Below are positions 1 through 7,254 of a stretch of DNA of 37,703 bases, one piece after another. Under the pieces are notes generated by a model. That model had not been told where the DNA came from, searched no databases, and worked only from the letters and a program-made list of their open reading frames with translations. The stretch comes from Opitutia bacterium. GTDB taxonomy: Bacteria > Verrucomicrobiota > Verrucomicrobiia > Opitutales > Opitutaceae. Within the stretch, counting starts at the first letter, position 1. Each line of letters begins with the position of its first letter. Position numbers and translations under genes: made by a program. The stretch spans positions 2,672 to 40,374 of the forward strand of contig PLMW01000024.1 of assembly GCA_003142615.1 (NCBI GenBank). Direction: 5' to 3'.

Positions 1-1
1 C

Positions 2-487
2 GCCCTCCTCATCGGCTCGGCCGTCAGCCTTTTCGGACTCGCCCTGCTCACCAATGTCATGAGCGCCACCCACGCCGTCGGCTTCTACGACCTGCTCGGC
101 ATGCTGGGCGCGCTGGCGTCGGCCGTCGTGATCGTGACCATCCGCCAGCTGCATCGCACCGAGCACACCGCGACCATCTTCGGCGCGCAATGCTTCTATG
201 GACTGCTCTTCTGCCTGGTGCCCACCGTGGTACGGTTCACCATGCCGCCTCCCGCCGCCTGGGCGCTGCTGGTGGGAAGCGCGCTCTGCGCGGGCGCGGG
301 GCAGCTCACGATGACGCGGGCCTACCGCGAGCTGACCGTGGCGCGGGGCTCGCTGCTCCAGATGCTCGTGCCGCTGGGCATCGCCGGCGGCGGCGTGCTG
401 CTCTTCGGCGAACGCTTCCAGCCGCATGAGCTCATCGGCGCCGGGCTCATTCTCGGCGGCACGCTGCTGACGATGCTCCGGCGCTGA
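2..487 (+). CDS. EamA/DMT-family transporter, C-terminal part (cut by window edge)
   Basis: The reading frame is open from base 2 and stops at 487, giving the last 161 residues of a protein whose start lies outside the window. The visible part is a run of hydrophobic segments separated by short polar loops, about four to five membrane helices, and ends in a final helix followed by MLRR. This is the shape of the second EamA repeat of a drug/metabolite superfamily permease: helix, short loop, helix, a Q-T-R-A-Y segment and a last helix beginning near GERF. Such proteins are inner-membrane exporters or importers of small metabolites. Nothing visible fixes the substrate. An internal ATG at 59 exists but the frame clearly continues upstream. 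Confidence 0.8.
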   Translation, partial: ALLIGSAVSLFGLALLTNVMSATHAVGFYDLLGMLGALASAVVIVTIRQLHRTEHTATIFGAQCFYGLLFCLVPTVVRFTMPPPAAWALLVGSALCAGAGQLTMTRAYRELTVARGSLLQMLVPLGIAGGGVLLFGERFQPHELIGAGLILGGTLLTMLRR

Positions 488-527
488 ACGAGCCCGGCGG
501 CGCCCTCCCGGCGCGGCCGGCCGGCGT

Positions 528-965
528 TCACTGCTTGTGTTCCTCGATGGAGACGGCCCTGCCGTCCTTGAACGTCACGCGGTAATGATCGCGCTCCTGC
601 CGGTGGGGATAATCCAGGTAATAGGGAAACATCGGATCGCCCCAGTAATAATAGCGGTGATACCAGCCGCGATAGAGCAGCATGCCGTCGGGCGACTCGT
701 AGGTCGTGTAGCTCCAGATCTCGCTCGCCCCCGTGGCATCAGTGCGGGTGATGATATGATCCGGCTCGCCCAGCGCCAGCTGCACCATCTCCTGGTCGAA
801 GCCGATGGCGATCTGGCCCTTCCTGATCAGATCCTGCTGGGCGGGGGTCAGGCGGGCGAAAGCCTCGGGATTTTTCCTGATCCGAGCCTCGGGGGTCGAA
901 CATCCAGCGACGCAAAGTGCCACCAGCGCCGTGGCGGCCAGCAAAAGAAACTTGGACGTTTTCAT
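528..965 (-). CDS. BamE/SmpA-like outer-membrane lipoprotein (paralogue A)
   Basis: 145-residue lipoprotein. The start at 965 gives a clean type II signal peptide with lipobox V-A-G-C at Cys22; a longer in-frame start would put non-signal residues in front. After the Cys comes a charged stretch (RIRKNPEAF) and then the segment FDQEMVQLALGEPD, which resembles the GMT..EV...LG.P helix-turn of the SmpA/OmlA (BamE) fold, followed by a Trp-Tyr strand and a Tyr/His-rich loop. BamE-fold lipoproteins sit on the inner face of the outer membrane and often help barrel assembly, but many paralogues have no known job. It is clearly related to the lipoprotein at 1758-2171 (shared RI.KN and LGEPD motifs). 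It is divergent from the HAD gene at 1040. Fold moderately sure; role unknown. Confidence 0.75.
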   Translation of the reverse strand: MKTSKFLLLAATALVALCVAGCSTPEARIRKNPEAFARLTPAQQDLIRKGQIAIGFDQEMVQLALGEPDHIITRTDATGASEIWSYTTYESPDGMLLYRGWYHRYYYWGDPMFPYYLDYPHRQERDHYRVTFKDGRAVSIEEHKQ

Positions 966-1039
966 GGGGAAACAGGATACTCGGAATGGTTCTGCTCGCA
1001 AATATCAGACGCCCGCCGGACCCTTTTTGTTTCACCTGA

Positions 1040-1717
1040 ATGAAGACGCTCCTCCTTTGGGACATCGACGGCACGCTGCTCACCGCCGGCGGCGCGGGCA
1101 TGCGGGCGCTGCAGGTGGCGCTGCAACGCGTCTTCGCCATCAATGGCTCGATCAATGACATAGACTTTGCCGGGCGCACCGACCGCTGGATCATGCGGCA
1201 GATTTTCGCCAAGTTCGGCCTGCCCGCCACGGAGGAGAATTTCACGCGGTTTGCCGATGGCTACATCGCCGCGCTGCCGGCTGCCGTGGCCGACCGCGGG
1301 GTGCGCGCCCTGCCGGGGGTGACCGCCTTGCTCGAGACCTCCTTCGCCAGCGGGGTCGCCTTGGGCTTGCTCACCGGCAACCTCCGCCGTGGCGCGGAGA
1401 CCAAGCTGGCCAGCAAAGACCTCTGGCGCTATTTCCCCTTCGGGGCCTTCGCGGACGACTGCGAGGATCGCAACCTGCTCGGGCCCTACGCGCTGCGCCG
1501 GGCCCGCGCCCATCACGGGGTGGACTTTGCGCCTGCGAACACCTGGGTCATCGGCGACACGCCCCACGACGTGGTCTGCGCCCGCGCGTTTGGCGCCCGC
1601 GCCATCGCCGTGGCGACCGGCCGGCATTCGGTGGACCAGTTGCAGGTCGAGAACCCTGACGCCGTGTTCAACGATTTCGGCAACCACGCGGCGTTCTGGC
1701 GCGTCGTCGACGCGTAG
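1040..1717 (+). CDS. HAD-superfamily hydrolase, phosphoglycolate phosphatase-like
   Basis: 225 residues, the usual size for a subfamily IA HAD phosphatase. Motif I is WDIDGTLL at the N-terminus with the nucleophile Asp and the acid/base Asp two residues later. An alpha-helical cap follows. Motif II is in LLTGNL, a conserved Lys precedes the C-terminal part, and motif IV is GDTPHD near residue 172. These are soluble Mg-dependent phosphatases; the closest general label is Gph-like, acting on phosphoglycolate or another small phosphoester, but the substrate cannot be read from sequence. The ATG at 1040 lies directly before the motif I strand. The gene is convergent with the lipoprotein at 1758-2171. 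Confidence 0.85.
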   Translation: MKTLLLWDIDGTLLTAGGAGMRALQVALQRVFAINGSINDIDFAGRTDRWIMRQIFAKFGLPATEENFTRFADGYIAALPAAVADRGVRALPGVTALLETSFASGVALGLLTGNLRRGAETKLASKDLWRYFPFGAFADDCEDRNLLGPYALRRARAHHGVDFAPANTWVIGDTPHDVVCARAFGARAIAVATGRHSVDQLQVENPDAVFNDFGNHAAFWRVVDA

Positions 1718-1757
1718 GCCGGGCTTTCCGGGAGTCCCGGCTGAAACCCGGTGCCGG

Positions 1758-2171
1758 CTATTTTGTCTTCTCCACCGCGCTGACGCGGCCCTCCTCGAAT
1801 ATCACGCGCAGCACTTCGTCGCGGTAGGGCCCGCCGCTGCTCATCACCGTGGCGCCGCTCACCTGCGTGCCGCCGCCGCCGCCCATCACGCCGAGGCCGA
1901 CCGTGAACCGCGGCTTGCGGTCGCGATAAGCCCAGACCTCATCCGTGCCCTTCTCCGTCGTTCGCGTGAAGGTGCGGTCGGGCTCGCCCAGGGCCATGTG
2001 CACCTGCGCGGGCGTGAAACCGGGTGCGACTTCGCCCGCCTTCACCCGGGCCTGCACTTCCGGCGGCCAAGCGGCATAGGCGGCTTGATTTTTTGCAATG
2101 CGCTCGGCCGGGGTGGTGGCACACCCGGCCAGGGCGAGGAGCAGGAGGGAAAGCAGGGCGCGGAGGTTCAT
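1758..2171 (-). CDS. BamE/SmpA-like outer-membrane lipoprotein (paralogue B)
   Basis: 137-residue lipoprotein. The start at 2171 gives MNLRALL..., a short signal peptide with lipobox L-A-G-C at Cys17. The mature part begins ATTPAERIAKNQAAY and carries FTPAQVHMALGEPD followed by DEVWAYRD, parallel to the other lipoprotein at 528-965 (RIRKNPEAF, LALGEPD, SEIWSY). A glycine-rich patch (GVMGGGGG) replaces the Tyr/His loop of its relative. The C-terminus reads VIFEEGRVSAVEKTK, matching VTFKDGRAVSIEEHK of paralogue A. The two are therefore a local duplicate pair on either side of the HAD gene. The BamE-like fold is inferred from the G..xxV...LG.P segment. Confidence 0.75.
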   Translation of the reverse strand: MNLRALLSLLLLALAGCATTPAERIAKNQAAYAAWPPEVQARVKAGEVAPGFTPAQVHMALGEPDRTFTRTTEKGTDEVWAYRDRKPRFTVGLGVMGGGGGTQVSGATVMSSGGPYRDEVLRVIFEEGRVSAVEKTK

Positions 2172-2282
2172 GGCGGTAAAATGAGGTTGCCGATGCATAG
2201 CATGACTCAACTATCGACATCTGCAACCCGCCGTGGTTTCCCGGCCTGATTCTCATCACGTCTCTCCGTTTTCGCCCGCCGC

Positions 2283-2723
2283 ATGAAAAAATTCACCATT
2301 GCCATCGGTTCCGACCACGCCGGCTATCGCTACAAGGAGGCCATCAAGGCCCTGCTGCTCGCCGAAGGGCATACCGTGCGCGATTTCGGCACCAGCTCCG
2401 ACGCGCCCTGCGATTACCCGGATTTTATACGCCCCGTGGCCGAGGCCGTGGCCCGCGGCGAGTTCGAACGCGGCATCGTGCTGGGCGGCTCGGGCAATGG
2501 CGAGGCCATCGTCGCCAACCGCGTGCGCGGCATCCGCTGCGGCGTGTGCTGGAACGAACAGGCCGCCATCTGGAGCCGTTCGCACAACGACGCCAACGTC
2601 CTCTCCCTCGGCGAGCGCACCATCTCCCGCGACCTGGCGCTGACGATCGTGAAGCTGTGGCTCGCAACCCCCTTCGAAGGCGGCCGCCACCTCCGGCGCA
2701 TCCGCAAGATCGATGGGGAGTAG
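2283..2723 (+). CDS. rpiB: Ribose-5-phosphate isomerase B (RpiB/LacAB family)
   Basis: 146 residues, full length for RpiB, the cytosolic enzyme that interconverts ribose 5-phosphate and ribulose 5-phosphate in the pentose phosphate pathway. It shows the N-terminal GSDHAGY motif (Asp11-His12), the phosphate-binding loop GGSGNGE at 68-74, and RSHNDANVL with His101. In E. coli-type RpiB the proton-transfer residue is the Cys in ICGTGIG. Here that position is Gly68, and the loop carries Glu74 instead, as in the mycobacterial GSGNGE type where the Glu acts as base. The start ATG-AAA-AAA at 2283 directly precedes the first beta strand. It is a single gene between a minus-strand lipoprotein and the dioxygenase at 2879. 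Confidence 0.93.
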   Translation: MKKFTIAIGSDHAGYRYKEAIKALLLAEGHTVRDFGTSSDAPCDYPDFIRPVAEAVARGEFERGIVLGGSGNGEAIVANRVRGIRCGVCWNEQAAIWSRSHNDANVLSLGERTISRDLALTIVKLWLATPFEGGRHLRRIRKIDGE

Positions 2724-2810
2724 CAACTGCCCGGATTTCCGGACCTCATAGCCAGACTCGCCGACCGGCCATAGCTCGAAGAGCGACGGCTGGTGAGCGT
2801 TTGAACGGCT

Positions 2811-2838
2811 CTCGTCCTTCGACCTTCGACTTTCTCCG
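2811..2838. repeat. Degenerate heptanucleotide array (CTTCGAC type)
   Basis: Four successive 7-mers, CTCGTCC TTCGACC TTCGACT TTCTCCG, in the 155-base gap between rpiB and the dioxygenase. The period then fades into GACGTTT TGGCCTT TCGGCAT, almost up to the start codon at 2879. This is one of seven such period-7 arrays in the window, each with its own heptamer. Confidence 0.6.
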
Positions 2839-2878
2839 GCGTCTGGACGTTTTGGCCTTTCGGCATTCCCTTTACCGC

Positions 2879-3808
2879 ATGCACCTCCCGGGTCTCCACC
2901 ATATCACCGCCATTGCGTCGGACGCGAAGCGCAACGTCGACTTCTACACGCGGGTGCTCGGACTGCGTCTCGTGAAGAAGACCGTCAATTTCGACGATCC
3001 CAGCGCCTATCATCTCTATTACGGAGATCAAGCCGCGTCTCCCGGCACGCTGCTGACCTTCTTTCTGTGGGATGACCTGCCACGCGGACGGGCCGGCAGT
3101 GGACTGACGAGTGCCATCGCCTGGTCCGTGCCGGCCGGCGCGCTGGGATTCTGGCGCGAACGGCTGCGGGCGCAGGGTGTGGCCGCCGACGCCCCCCTCA
3201 CCCGGCACGGCGAAAAAGTATTGGCGTTCACCGATCCGGACGGACTCCCGCTCGAGCTCGTGGCAACGAACGAGTCCGATCCGCGCATTCCCGCGCCGCA
3301 TCCGGAGGTGCCGCCGGAAAAAGGCCTCCGCGGTTTTCACAGTGTGACCCTGACGGTCGGCGTGGAGGAACGGACCGCCGCCGTACTCACGCAGGACATG
3401 GGCTACCGCCTTCTCGCCCGCAAAGAGAAGCGGGCGCGCTACACCATCGGTGACGGCGGACCCGGCACCTACGTTGATCTGCTGACCGCGCCGCCCCTGC
3501 CGCGCGGACGCAGCGGGCTGGGCACGGTGCATCACGTGGCGTTTCGCACGCCCGATGACGCCAGCCAGCAGCAGGTTCACACCGCCCTCATCGCGCGCGG
3601 GTTCAACGTCAGTCCGGTCATGGATCGCTGTTATTTCCGTTCGATCTACTATCGCGAGCCCAACGGCGTGCTGTTCGAGATCGCCACCGACGGGCCGGGC
3701 TTCACCGTCGACGAACCGCTGGCGGAACTCGGCCGCCATCTGCAGTTGCCGCCCTGGTACGAGCCGAATCGGGCGGCGATCGAGGCGCACCTGCCGCGGC
3801 TCGATTGA
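2879..3808 (+). CDS. Ring-cleaving dioxygenase of the vicinal-oxygen-chelate family (MhqO/MhqA-like)
   Basis: 309 residues made of two glyoxalase-fold (VOC) modules. The start at 2879 gives MHLPGLHHITAIASD, a hallmark N-terminus of the MhqO/MhqA/LinE-type hydroquinone or catechol dioxygenases, followed by the FYT.VLGLRLVKKTVNFDD segment. Likely metal ligands are a His of the N-terminal LHH, His218 or His219 in GTVHHVAF, and Glu267 in VLFEIATDG. Members are cytosolic Fe/Mn enzymes that open aromatic rings and often protect against quinones. The reading frame is open further upstream but that part is not protein-like. The remnant of a hydrolase follows 8 bp downstream, matching the common dioxygenase-hydrolase pairing. 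Substrate unknown. Confidence 0.88.
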   Translation: MHLPGLHHITAIASDAKRNVDFYTRVLGLRLVKKTVNFDDPSAYHLYYGDQAASPGTLLTFFLWDDLPRGRAGSGLTSAIAWSVPAGALGFWRERLRAQGVAADAPLTRHGEKVLAFTDPDGLPLELVATNESDPRIPAPHPEVPPEKGLRGFHSVTLTVGVEERTAAVLTQDMGYRLLARKEKRARYTIGDGGPGTYVDLLTAPPLPRGRSGLGTVHHVAFRTPDDASQQQVHTALIARGFNVSPVMDRCYFRSIYYREPNGVLFEIATDGPGFTVDEPLAELGRHLQLPPWYEPNRAAIEAHLPRLD

Positions 3809-3816
3809 GCCTCATC

Positions 3817-3972
3817 ATGAGTCCCACCTCCTACCGTCATCTCTTCGTTCCCGCCACCGATCCCGCCGCGCCGCCGCTGCTCCTTTTGCCCGATCACGAT
3901 GGTGGGCGCCTTCGGCGCCGGTCCTGGATAGCTGAGCGCCCATCAAGGTCTGGTCGTCAGCTGAAAGCATAA
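3817..3972 (+). pseudogene. Stump of an MhqD-like alpha/beta hydrolase (phospholipase/carboxylesterase family)
   Basis: An ORF of only 51 codons starts 8 bp after the dioxygenase. Its first 24 residues, SYRHLFVPATDPAAPPLLLL after the Met, are the typical opening of the phospholipase/carboxylesterase-type hydrolases that usually follow MhqO-like dioxygenases. In an intact gene the next residues would be the oxyanion loop HGTGGDE. Here the sequence runs into PDHDGGRLRRR and then a non-homologous tail to a stop at 3972. The Ser, Asp and His of the triad are absent because some 170 residues are missing. I read it as a 3'-deleted gene whose stump stayed in frame. A functional short peptide is possible but unlikely. 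Confidence 0.6.
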
Positions 3973-4035
3973 CCGCGAGGTTTTGATCAATCACCGTTCG
4001 ACAATCGACGGATGGCTTTTATACTCCCGTCCATC

Positions 4036-5022
4036 ATGAACATGACATACCGCCGCCTTGGAAAGTCCGGCCTGCAAGTGAGCACGCTGTCCCTCGGCTC
4101 CTGGGTGACGTTCGGCAAGCAGATCGGCGATCCCATCGCCCGCAAGCTCATGCACGCGGCCTACGACGCGGGGGTGAATTTTTTCGACAACGCCGAGGCG
4201 TACGCCGACGGCCAGGCCGAGATCGTGATGGGCGGCATCCTTAAAAAATCCGGCTGGCGCCGCAGCAGCTACCTCGTGTCGAGCAAGGTCTTTTTCGGAG
4301 CCAAGGGCGACCGCCCCAATGAGGAGGGGCTGTCCCGCAAGCACATCGTCGAGGCCTGCCATGCCGCGCTCCGCCGCCTCCAGGTCGATTATCTCGATCT
4401 GTACTTCTGCCACCGCCCTGATCCCGCCACGCCCATCGAGGAGACCGCCCGCGCCATGCACGACCTCATCGTCCAAGGCAAGGTGCTCTACTGGGGCACG
4501 AGCGAATGGAGCGCCGCCCAGATCACCCGGGCCCACGCGATCTGCGCCCGCCTCGGCCTGCATGCGCCCCTGATGGAGCAGCCGCAGTACAATCTCTTCC
4601 ACCGCGCGCGCTTCGAAAAGGAATACGCGCCGCTCTATCGGAAGTTCGGCCTCGGCACGACCATCTGGTCGCCGCTGGCCTCCGGTCTCCTCACCGGCAA
4701 GTACAGCCGCGGCATCCCGAAGGGTTCGCGCCTCGCCACGCCGGGTCTCGAATGGCTGCGTGGCATCGTCACCGGTCCGGGCGCGGCGAGGCGGCTCGCC
4801 GCTGTGCAGAAACTGGCGAAGGTCGCCATCGAGCTGGACACGACGCTGCCCCGCCTCGGTATCGCGTGGTGCCTGAAAAATCCGCACGTCAGCACCGTCA
4901 TCCTCGGAGCCTCAAAGGTCGCTCAGCTCAGGGAAAACCTCGGGGCGCTGGAGGTCGTCGACCGGCTCACGCCAGCGGTCATGACCCGCCTCGACAGAAT
5001 CTCGAAACCGGTGGCGGATTGA
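4036..5022 (+). CDS. Aldo/keto reductase, voltage-gated K+ channel beta-subunit-like
   Basis: 328 residues, a full-length aldo/keto reductase TIM barrel using NADPH. The catalytic tetrad is visible: Asp51 and Tyr56 in [11 protein letters not shown], Lys84 in VSSKVFFG, and His126 in YFCHRPD. The N-terminus [21 protein letters not shown] and the segments WGTSEWSA and EQPQYNLF match the AKR6 (Kv-beta / YghZ-like) group, which reduces aldehydes and ketones. The start at 4036 (or the ATG at 4042) fits the family N-terminus better than an upstream in-frame ATG. It is a stand-alone gene 40 bp before the UPF0173 hydrolase, on the same strand. Natural substrate unknown. Confidence 0.9.
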   Translation: MNMTYRRLGKSGLQVSTLSLGSWVTFGKQIGDPIARKLMHAAYDAGVNFFDNAEAYADGQAEIVMGGILKKSGWRRSSYLVSSKVFFGAKGDRPNEEGLSRKHIVEACHAALRRLQVDYLDLYFCHRPDPATPIEETARAMHDLIVQGKVLYWGTSEWSAAQITRAHAICARLGLHAPLMEQPQYNLFHRARFEKEYAPLYRKFGLGTTIWSPLASGLLTGKYSRGIPKGSRLATPGLEWLRGIVTGPGAARRLAAVQKLAKVAIELDTTLPRLGIAWCLKNPHVSTVILGASKVAQLRENLGALEVVDRLTPAVMTRLDRISKPVAD

Positions 5023-5061
5023 TCCGCAGTGACCGGCCCGGCCTTTCATCCTCCTCATCCC

Positions 5062-5742
5062 ATGAAAATCACCTACCTCGCCCACTCCTGCTTTCTCGTC
5101 GAGACCTCCAAAGCCCGCCTCATCATCGACCCGTTCCTGACCGGCAACCCCCTCGCCCCCGTCAAGGCCGCCGACGTCAAGGTCGACTACATCCTTTGCT
5201 CACACGGCCACGAGGATCACACGGGCGATGCGCTGGGCATATCCAAACGCTGCGACGCGCCCATCATCGCCAACTACGAGATTGCCGAATACTTCGGCGC
5301 GCAGGGCGCCAAGACCCACGGCATGAACCCCGGCGGCGCGCACCAGTTTCCCTTCGGCCGGGTGAAATTCACCATCGCCCACCACTCCTCCAGCGTGAAC
5401 GCCGGCCTCAATCCCGTCTACCTCGGCAATCCCTGCGGACTCATCATCCAGGCCGACGGCAAGACGATCTACCACGCGGGCGACACGGCGCTGTTCCTCG
5501 ACATGCAGCTCATCGGCCGGCTCAGCCTCGATCTCGCCATGGTGCCCATCGGCGACAATTTCACCATGGGCATCGAGGATGCCGCGGCGGCGCTCGACCT
5601 CCTGAGACCGAAGGTGGCGGTGCCCATGCATTACAATACCTGGCCGGTCATCGCGGTCGATGCCGAGCTGTTCGTCGAAGCGGCCGCGCGAACCGATCAC
5701 ACCGTCCAGGTCCTCAAGCCGGGCGAATCGCTGAATCTGTAG
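5062..5742 (+). CDS. UPF0173 metal-dependent hydrolase (MBL fold, UlaG-like)
   Basis: 226 residues, the usual UPF0173 length. The protein begins MKITYLAHSCFLVE and IIDPFLTGNP, then carries the metallo-beta-lactamase signature SHGHEDHTGD at residues 47-56 (H-x-H-x-D-H), a further metal-site segment GDTALF and a C-terminal MHYNTW containing the last His. The fold is shared with UlaG (L-ascorbate-6-phosphate lactonase); the UPF0173 branch has no agreed substrate. The start at 5062 is chosen because it begins the first strand; the 33 bp upstream encode Pro/His-rich sequence absent from the family. It lies 39 bp after the aldo/keto reductase and may be cotranscribed. Soluble, two-metal site expected. 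Confidence 0.88.
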   Translation: MKITYLAHSCFLVETSKARLIIDPFLTGNPLAPVKAADVKVDYILCSHGHEDHTGDALGISKRCDAPIIANYEIAEYFGAQGAKTHGMNPGGAHQFPFGRVKFTIAHHSSSVNAGLNPVYLGNPCGLIIQADGKTIYHAGDTALFLDMQLIGRLSLDLAMVPIGDNFTMGIEDAAAALDLLRPKVAVPMHYNTWPVIAVDAELFVEAAARTDHTVQVLKPGESLNL

Positions 5743-6054
5743 CGGCTCTCGGCTCGCCGGCCCGACTGCCGTCAGCTACGTCGAACCGCGTCCATCGAGT
5801 GGGCCCGCCCCGAGCATCTCGAGTGGGCTGTGGACGCCCAGCTCATCCACGCTGCGGGTTGAGCTTTTGTCGGAACCGATATCAGCCGCTACCGAGCGGA
5901 GCGCCACCCCGCCCAAACCTCAACTCAGGAAATTCCCCTGTTGAACAAGAGCGGCCGGCGTGTCCTAATCGAGCCGCTTGGCCCCGCAACACCCACGCGG
6001 CAAAGCTCAACTCAGTTGATGCCGATAACACTGTTCGCCAACGAAGATTTCCGT
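5743..6054. other. Intergenic stretch at the left edge of the cassette array
   Basis: About 310 bases without a convincing gene. One short frame around 5780-5860 reads IEWARPEHLEWAVDAQL before a stop and could be a gene fragment. At 6007-6019 is a 13-base palindrome (TCAACT-C-AGTTGA). GTTCGCC at 6033-6039 sits 15 nt before the next start codon, where later cassettes have their R' box. No convincing partner R'' box was found for it, so a degenerate attC or other recombination boundary is only possible. Confidence 0.4.
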
Positions 6055-6378
6055 ATGAAAAAGCTAGTCCTCCTTACGATCACTATAGGTGTCCTGCTAT
6101 TCGCAGGCTGCGTCACCGGCGAGAAGATGACCTCGCTCCGCCCGGGGATGTCCAAAGAAGAAGTTGAGAAAATTCTCGGGCGTCCCGACGGCTTCGAAGC
6201 CGCTGGGACACAAGAGGCATACAAGTATTCGAAGCGGCTGATGAGCGGACGGTCTTGGGATCAAGCAGACTACGTTTTGCTCTTCGACGGAGGTAAGTTG
6301 GTTAAGTATGGTCCCGGCACGATCTACTTTCGTGAAGTACACAGTAACACCCAAAACATCAACATTCATTGGCATTAA
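6055..6378 (+). CDS. Small BamE-like lipoprotein, first ORF of the cassette array
   Basis: 107-residue lipoprotein. The start at 6055 (MKKLVLL...) gives a type II signal peptide with lipobox F-A-G-C at Cys19. The mature part opens with TSLRPGMSKEEVEKILGRPDGF, a textbook SmpA/OmlA (BamE) helix motif, followed by a Tyr-rich strand region and FDGGKLVKYGPG. A longer frame upstream adds non-signal residues and is not used. It is followed after 9 bp by an attC site (6388-6498), so it occupies the first visible cassette position. GC content is visibly lower than in the flanking chromosome. It shares only the core G..xxV...LG.PD motif with the chromosomal lipoproteins at 528 and 1758. BamE-like fold likely, function unknown. 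Confidence 0.8.
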   Translation: MKKLVLLTITIGVLLFAGCVTGEKMTSLRPGMSKEEVEKILGRPDGFEAAGTQEAYKYSKRLMSGRSWDQADYVLLFDGGKLVKYGPGTIYFREVHSNTQNINIHWH

Positions 6379-6387
6379 CGAAGAAGA

Positions 6388-6498
6388 GGCTAACCCATCG
6401 CTAGAACCAACGCGCACATCCGTCACGCCGCGTGCTGGCCGCATTCTGATGGCCAGCAGAATGCCCGCGGCGCGCGTGGCTCATCTGTGACGTTGGGC
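6388..6498 (+). other. attC recombination site A (integron cassette site)
   Basis: 111-base imperfect palindrome. The layout is R'' GGCTAAC (6388-6394), spacer of 5, L'' near 6400-6408, a central hairpin around GCATTCTG...CAGAATGC (6441-6463), L' containing GGCTCATC (6478-6485), and R' GTTGGGC (6492-6498), which fits the attC consensus GTTRRRY exactly. The central stretch from CGTCACGCCGCG to GGCCAGCAGAA is nearly identical to site B. The next ORF begins 8 nt after R', as in integron cassettes. In the known mechanism the integrase cuts the bottom strand between G and TT of R'. Confidence 0.8.
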
Positions 6499-6506
6499 GA
6501 AGAAAG

Positions 6507-7130
6507 ATGAAGCAGCACGCCGACATCTGGACTAAGAGGCAATTCGCGCCCGGTTGGAACGTCGTGCAAGCGGCAACGCTGCTCTCTGTTGCGCGTGAAA
6601 AGAAGAGCGGATCTTTTGTGATCTATTCTGCGCTCGAGATGCGGATGGCCATAGAGCAGCTTCTTTTCATCATCATCACGATGGCGAAAGAAGGTGCCGA
6701 TGCCGCCACCACGGAAGCCTGCCGTAAGAAAGATGGTCTCTTTCGTATTCTCGGCGAGGTTGAGCCGCTTTATAGCTTACGGTGCCGCTTCGGCAACGTG
6801 CTGTCTGAGTTCTATCCGACCGTTCCTCAGATTGCGGAGTGGGATATTCGAAGCCTGAAACGGTATTTCACCGATCTTTCAGACCTGTGCCACTCGCAGC
6901 TTGTGGTGCGCGACATGGAGGATGACGCCGCATACTGGAACAAGCAGATCGCTCTGCTCACTGAGGTTTATGACTTTCTTGCCGCCGGTATGAAGAAGGG
7001 CACCGGCGTCCTGAAGCTGAAGGACCAGAAGCCACTGATCGCCCGACTTTGGGGGGATTACTCCACAAATAAGATTTCCATTAAAGATGTCCGTGAGCGA
7101 TTCAAGTTCATCAAGAACACGCTCGCATGA
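6507..7130 (+). CDS. Hypothetical protein, cassette ORF 2
   Basis: 207 residues, not recognised. The start ATG at 6507 lies 8 nt after the R' box of attC A, with a purine-rich GAAGAAAG between, as expected for a cassette gene read from its own ribosome site. The protein has no signal peptide and no clear membrane segment. It looks mostly alpha-helical, with a hydrophobic helix around residues 47-60 (MAIEQLLFIIITMAKEG), a central cluster rich in Arg/Tyr/Phe, and a basic C-terminus ending RERFKFIKNTLA. Codon use is plainly less GC-biased than in the flanking genes. It stops at 7130, 8 bp before the R'' box of attC B. The cassette between the two cut points (6493-7242) is 750 bp. Confidence 0.75.
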   Translation: MKQHADIWTKRQFAPGWNVVQAATLLSVAREKKSGSFVIYSALEMRMAIEQLLFIIITMAKEGADAATTEACRKKDGLFRILGEVEPLYSLRCRFGNVLSEFYPTVPQIAEWDIRSLKRYFTDLSDLCHSQLVVRDMEDDAAYWNKQIALLTEVYDFLAAGMKKGTGVLKLKDQKPLIARLWGDYSTNKISIKDVRERFKFIKNTLA

Positions 7131-7138
7131 AAAAAGAG

Positions 7139-7248
7139 CCCCAACAGTCGCCAGAGCCAACGCGCCCATGCGTCACGCCGCGTGCTGGCCGCATTCTGCT
7201 GGCCAGCAGAACGCCGCTCCCTGCGGTGACTCATCGTTAACGTTCGGG
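7139..7248 (+). other. attC recombination site B
   Basis: 110-base imperfect palindrome closing cassette 2. R'' CCCCAAC is at 7139-7145 and R' GTTCGGG at 7242-7248 (reverse complement CCCGAAC, six of seven matching R''). The inner arms are CATGCGTCAC on the left and GTGACTCATCG on the right, and the central hairpin is GCATTCTGCTGGCCAGCAGAACGC. From CCAACGCG to GCAGAA it is almost the same as site A. The following start codon (7255) is 6 nt after R'. Confidence 0.8.
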
Positions 7249-7254
7249 AAAGAT

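Noticed and set aside
1718-1757. Hairpin GCCGGG...CCCGGC between the HAD gene and lipoprotein B
   Set aside because: There is no T-run, and chance hairpins of this kind are frequent in GC-rich DNA.
6507-7130. HEPN-type toxin identity for cassette ORF 2
   Set aside because: It is helical and of fitting size, but the R-x4-6-H motif is not present and no antitoxin partner is seen, so no function is claimed.
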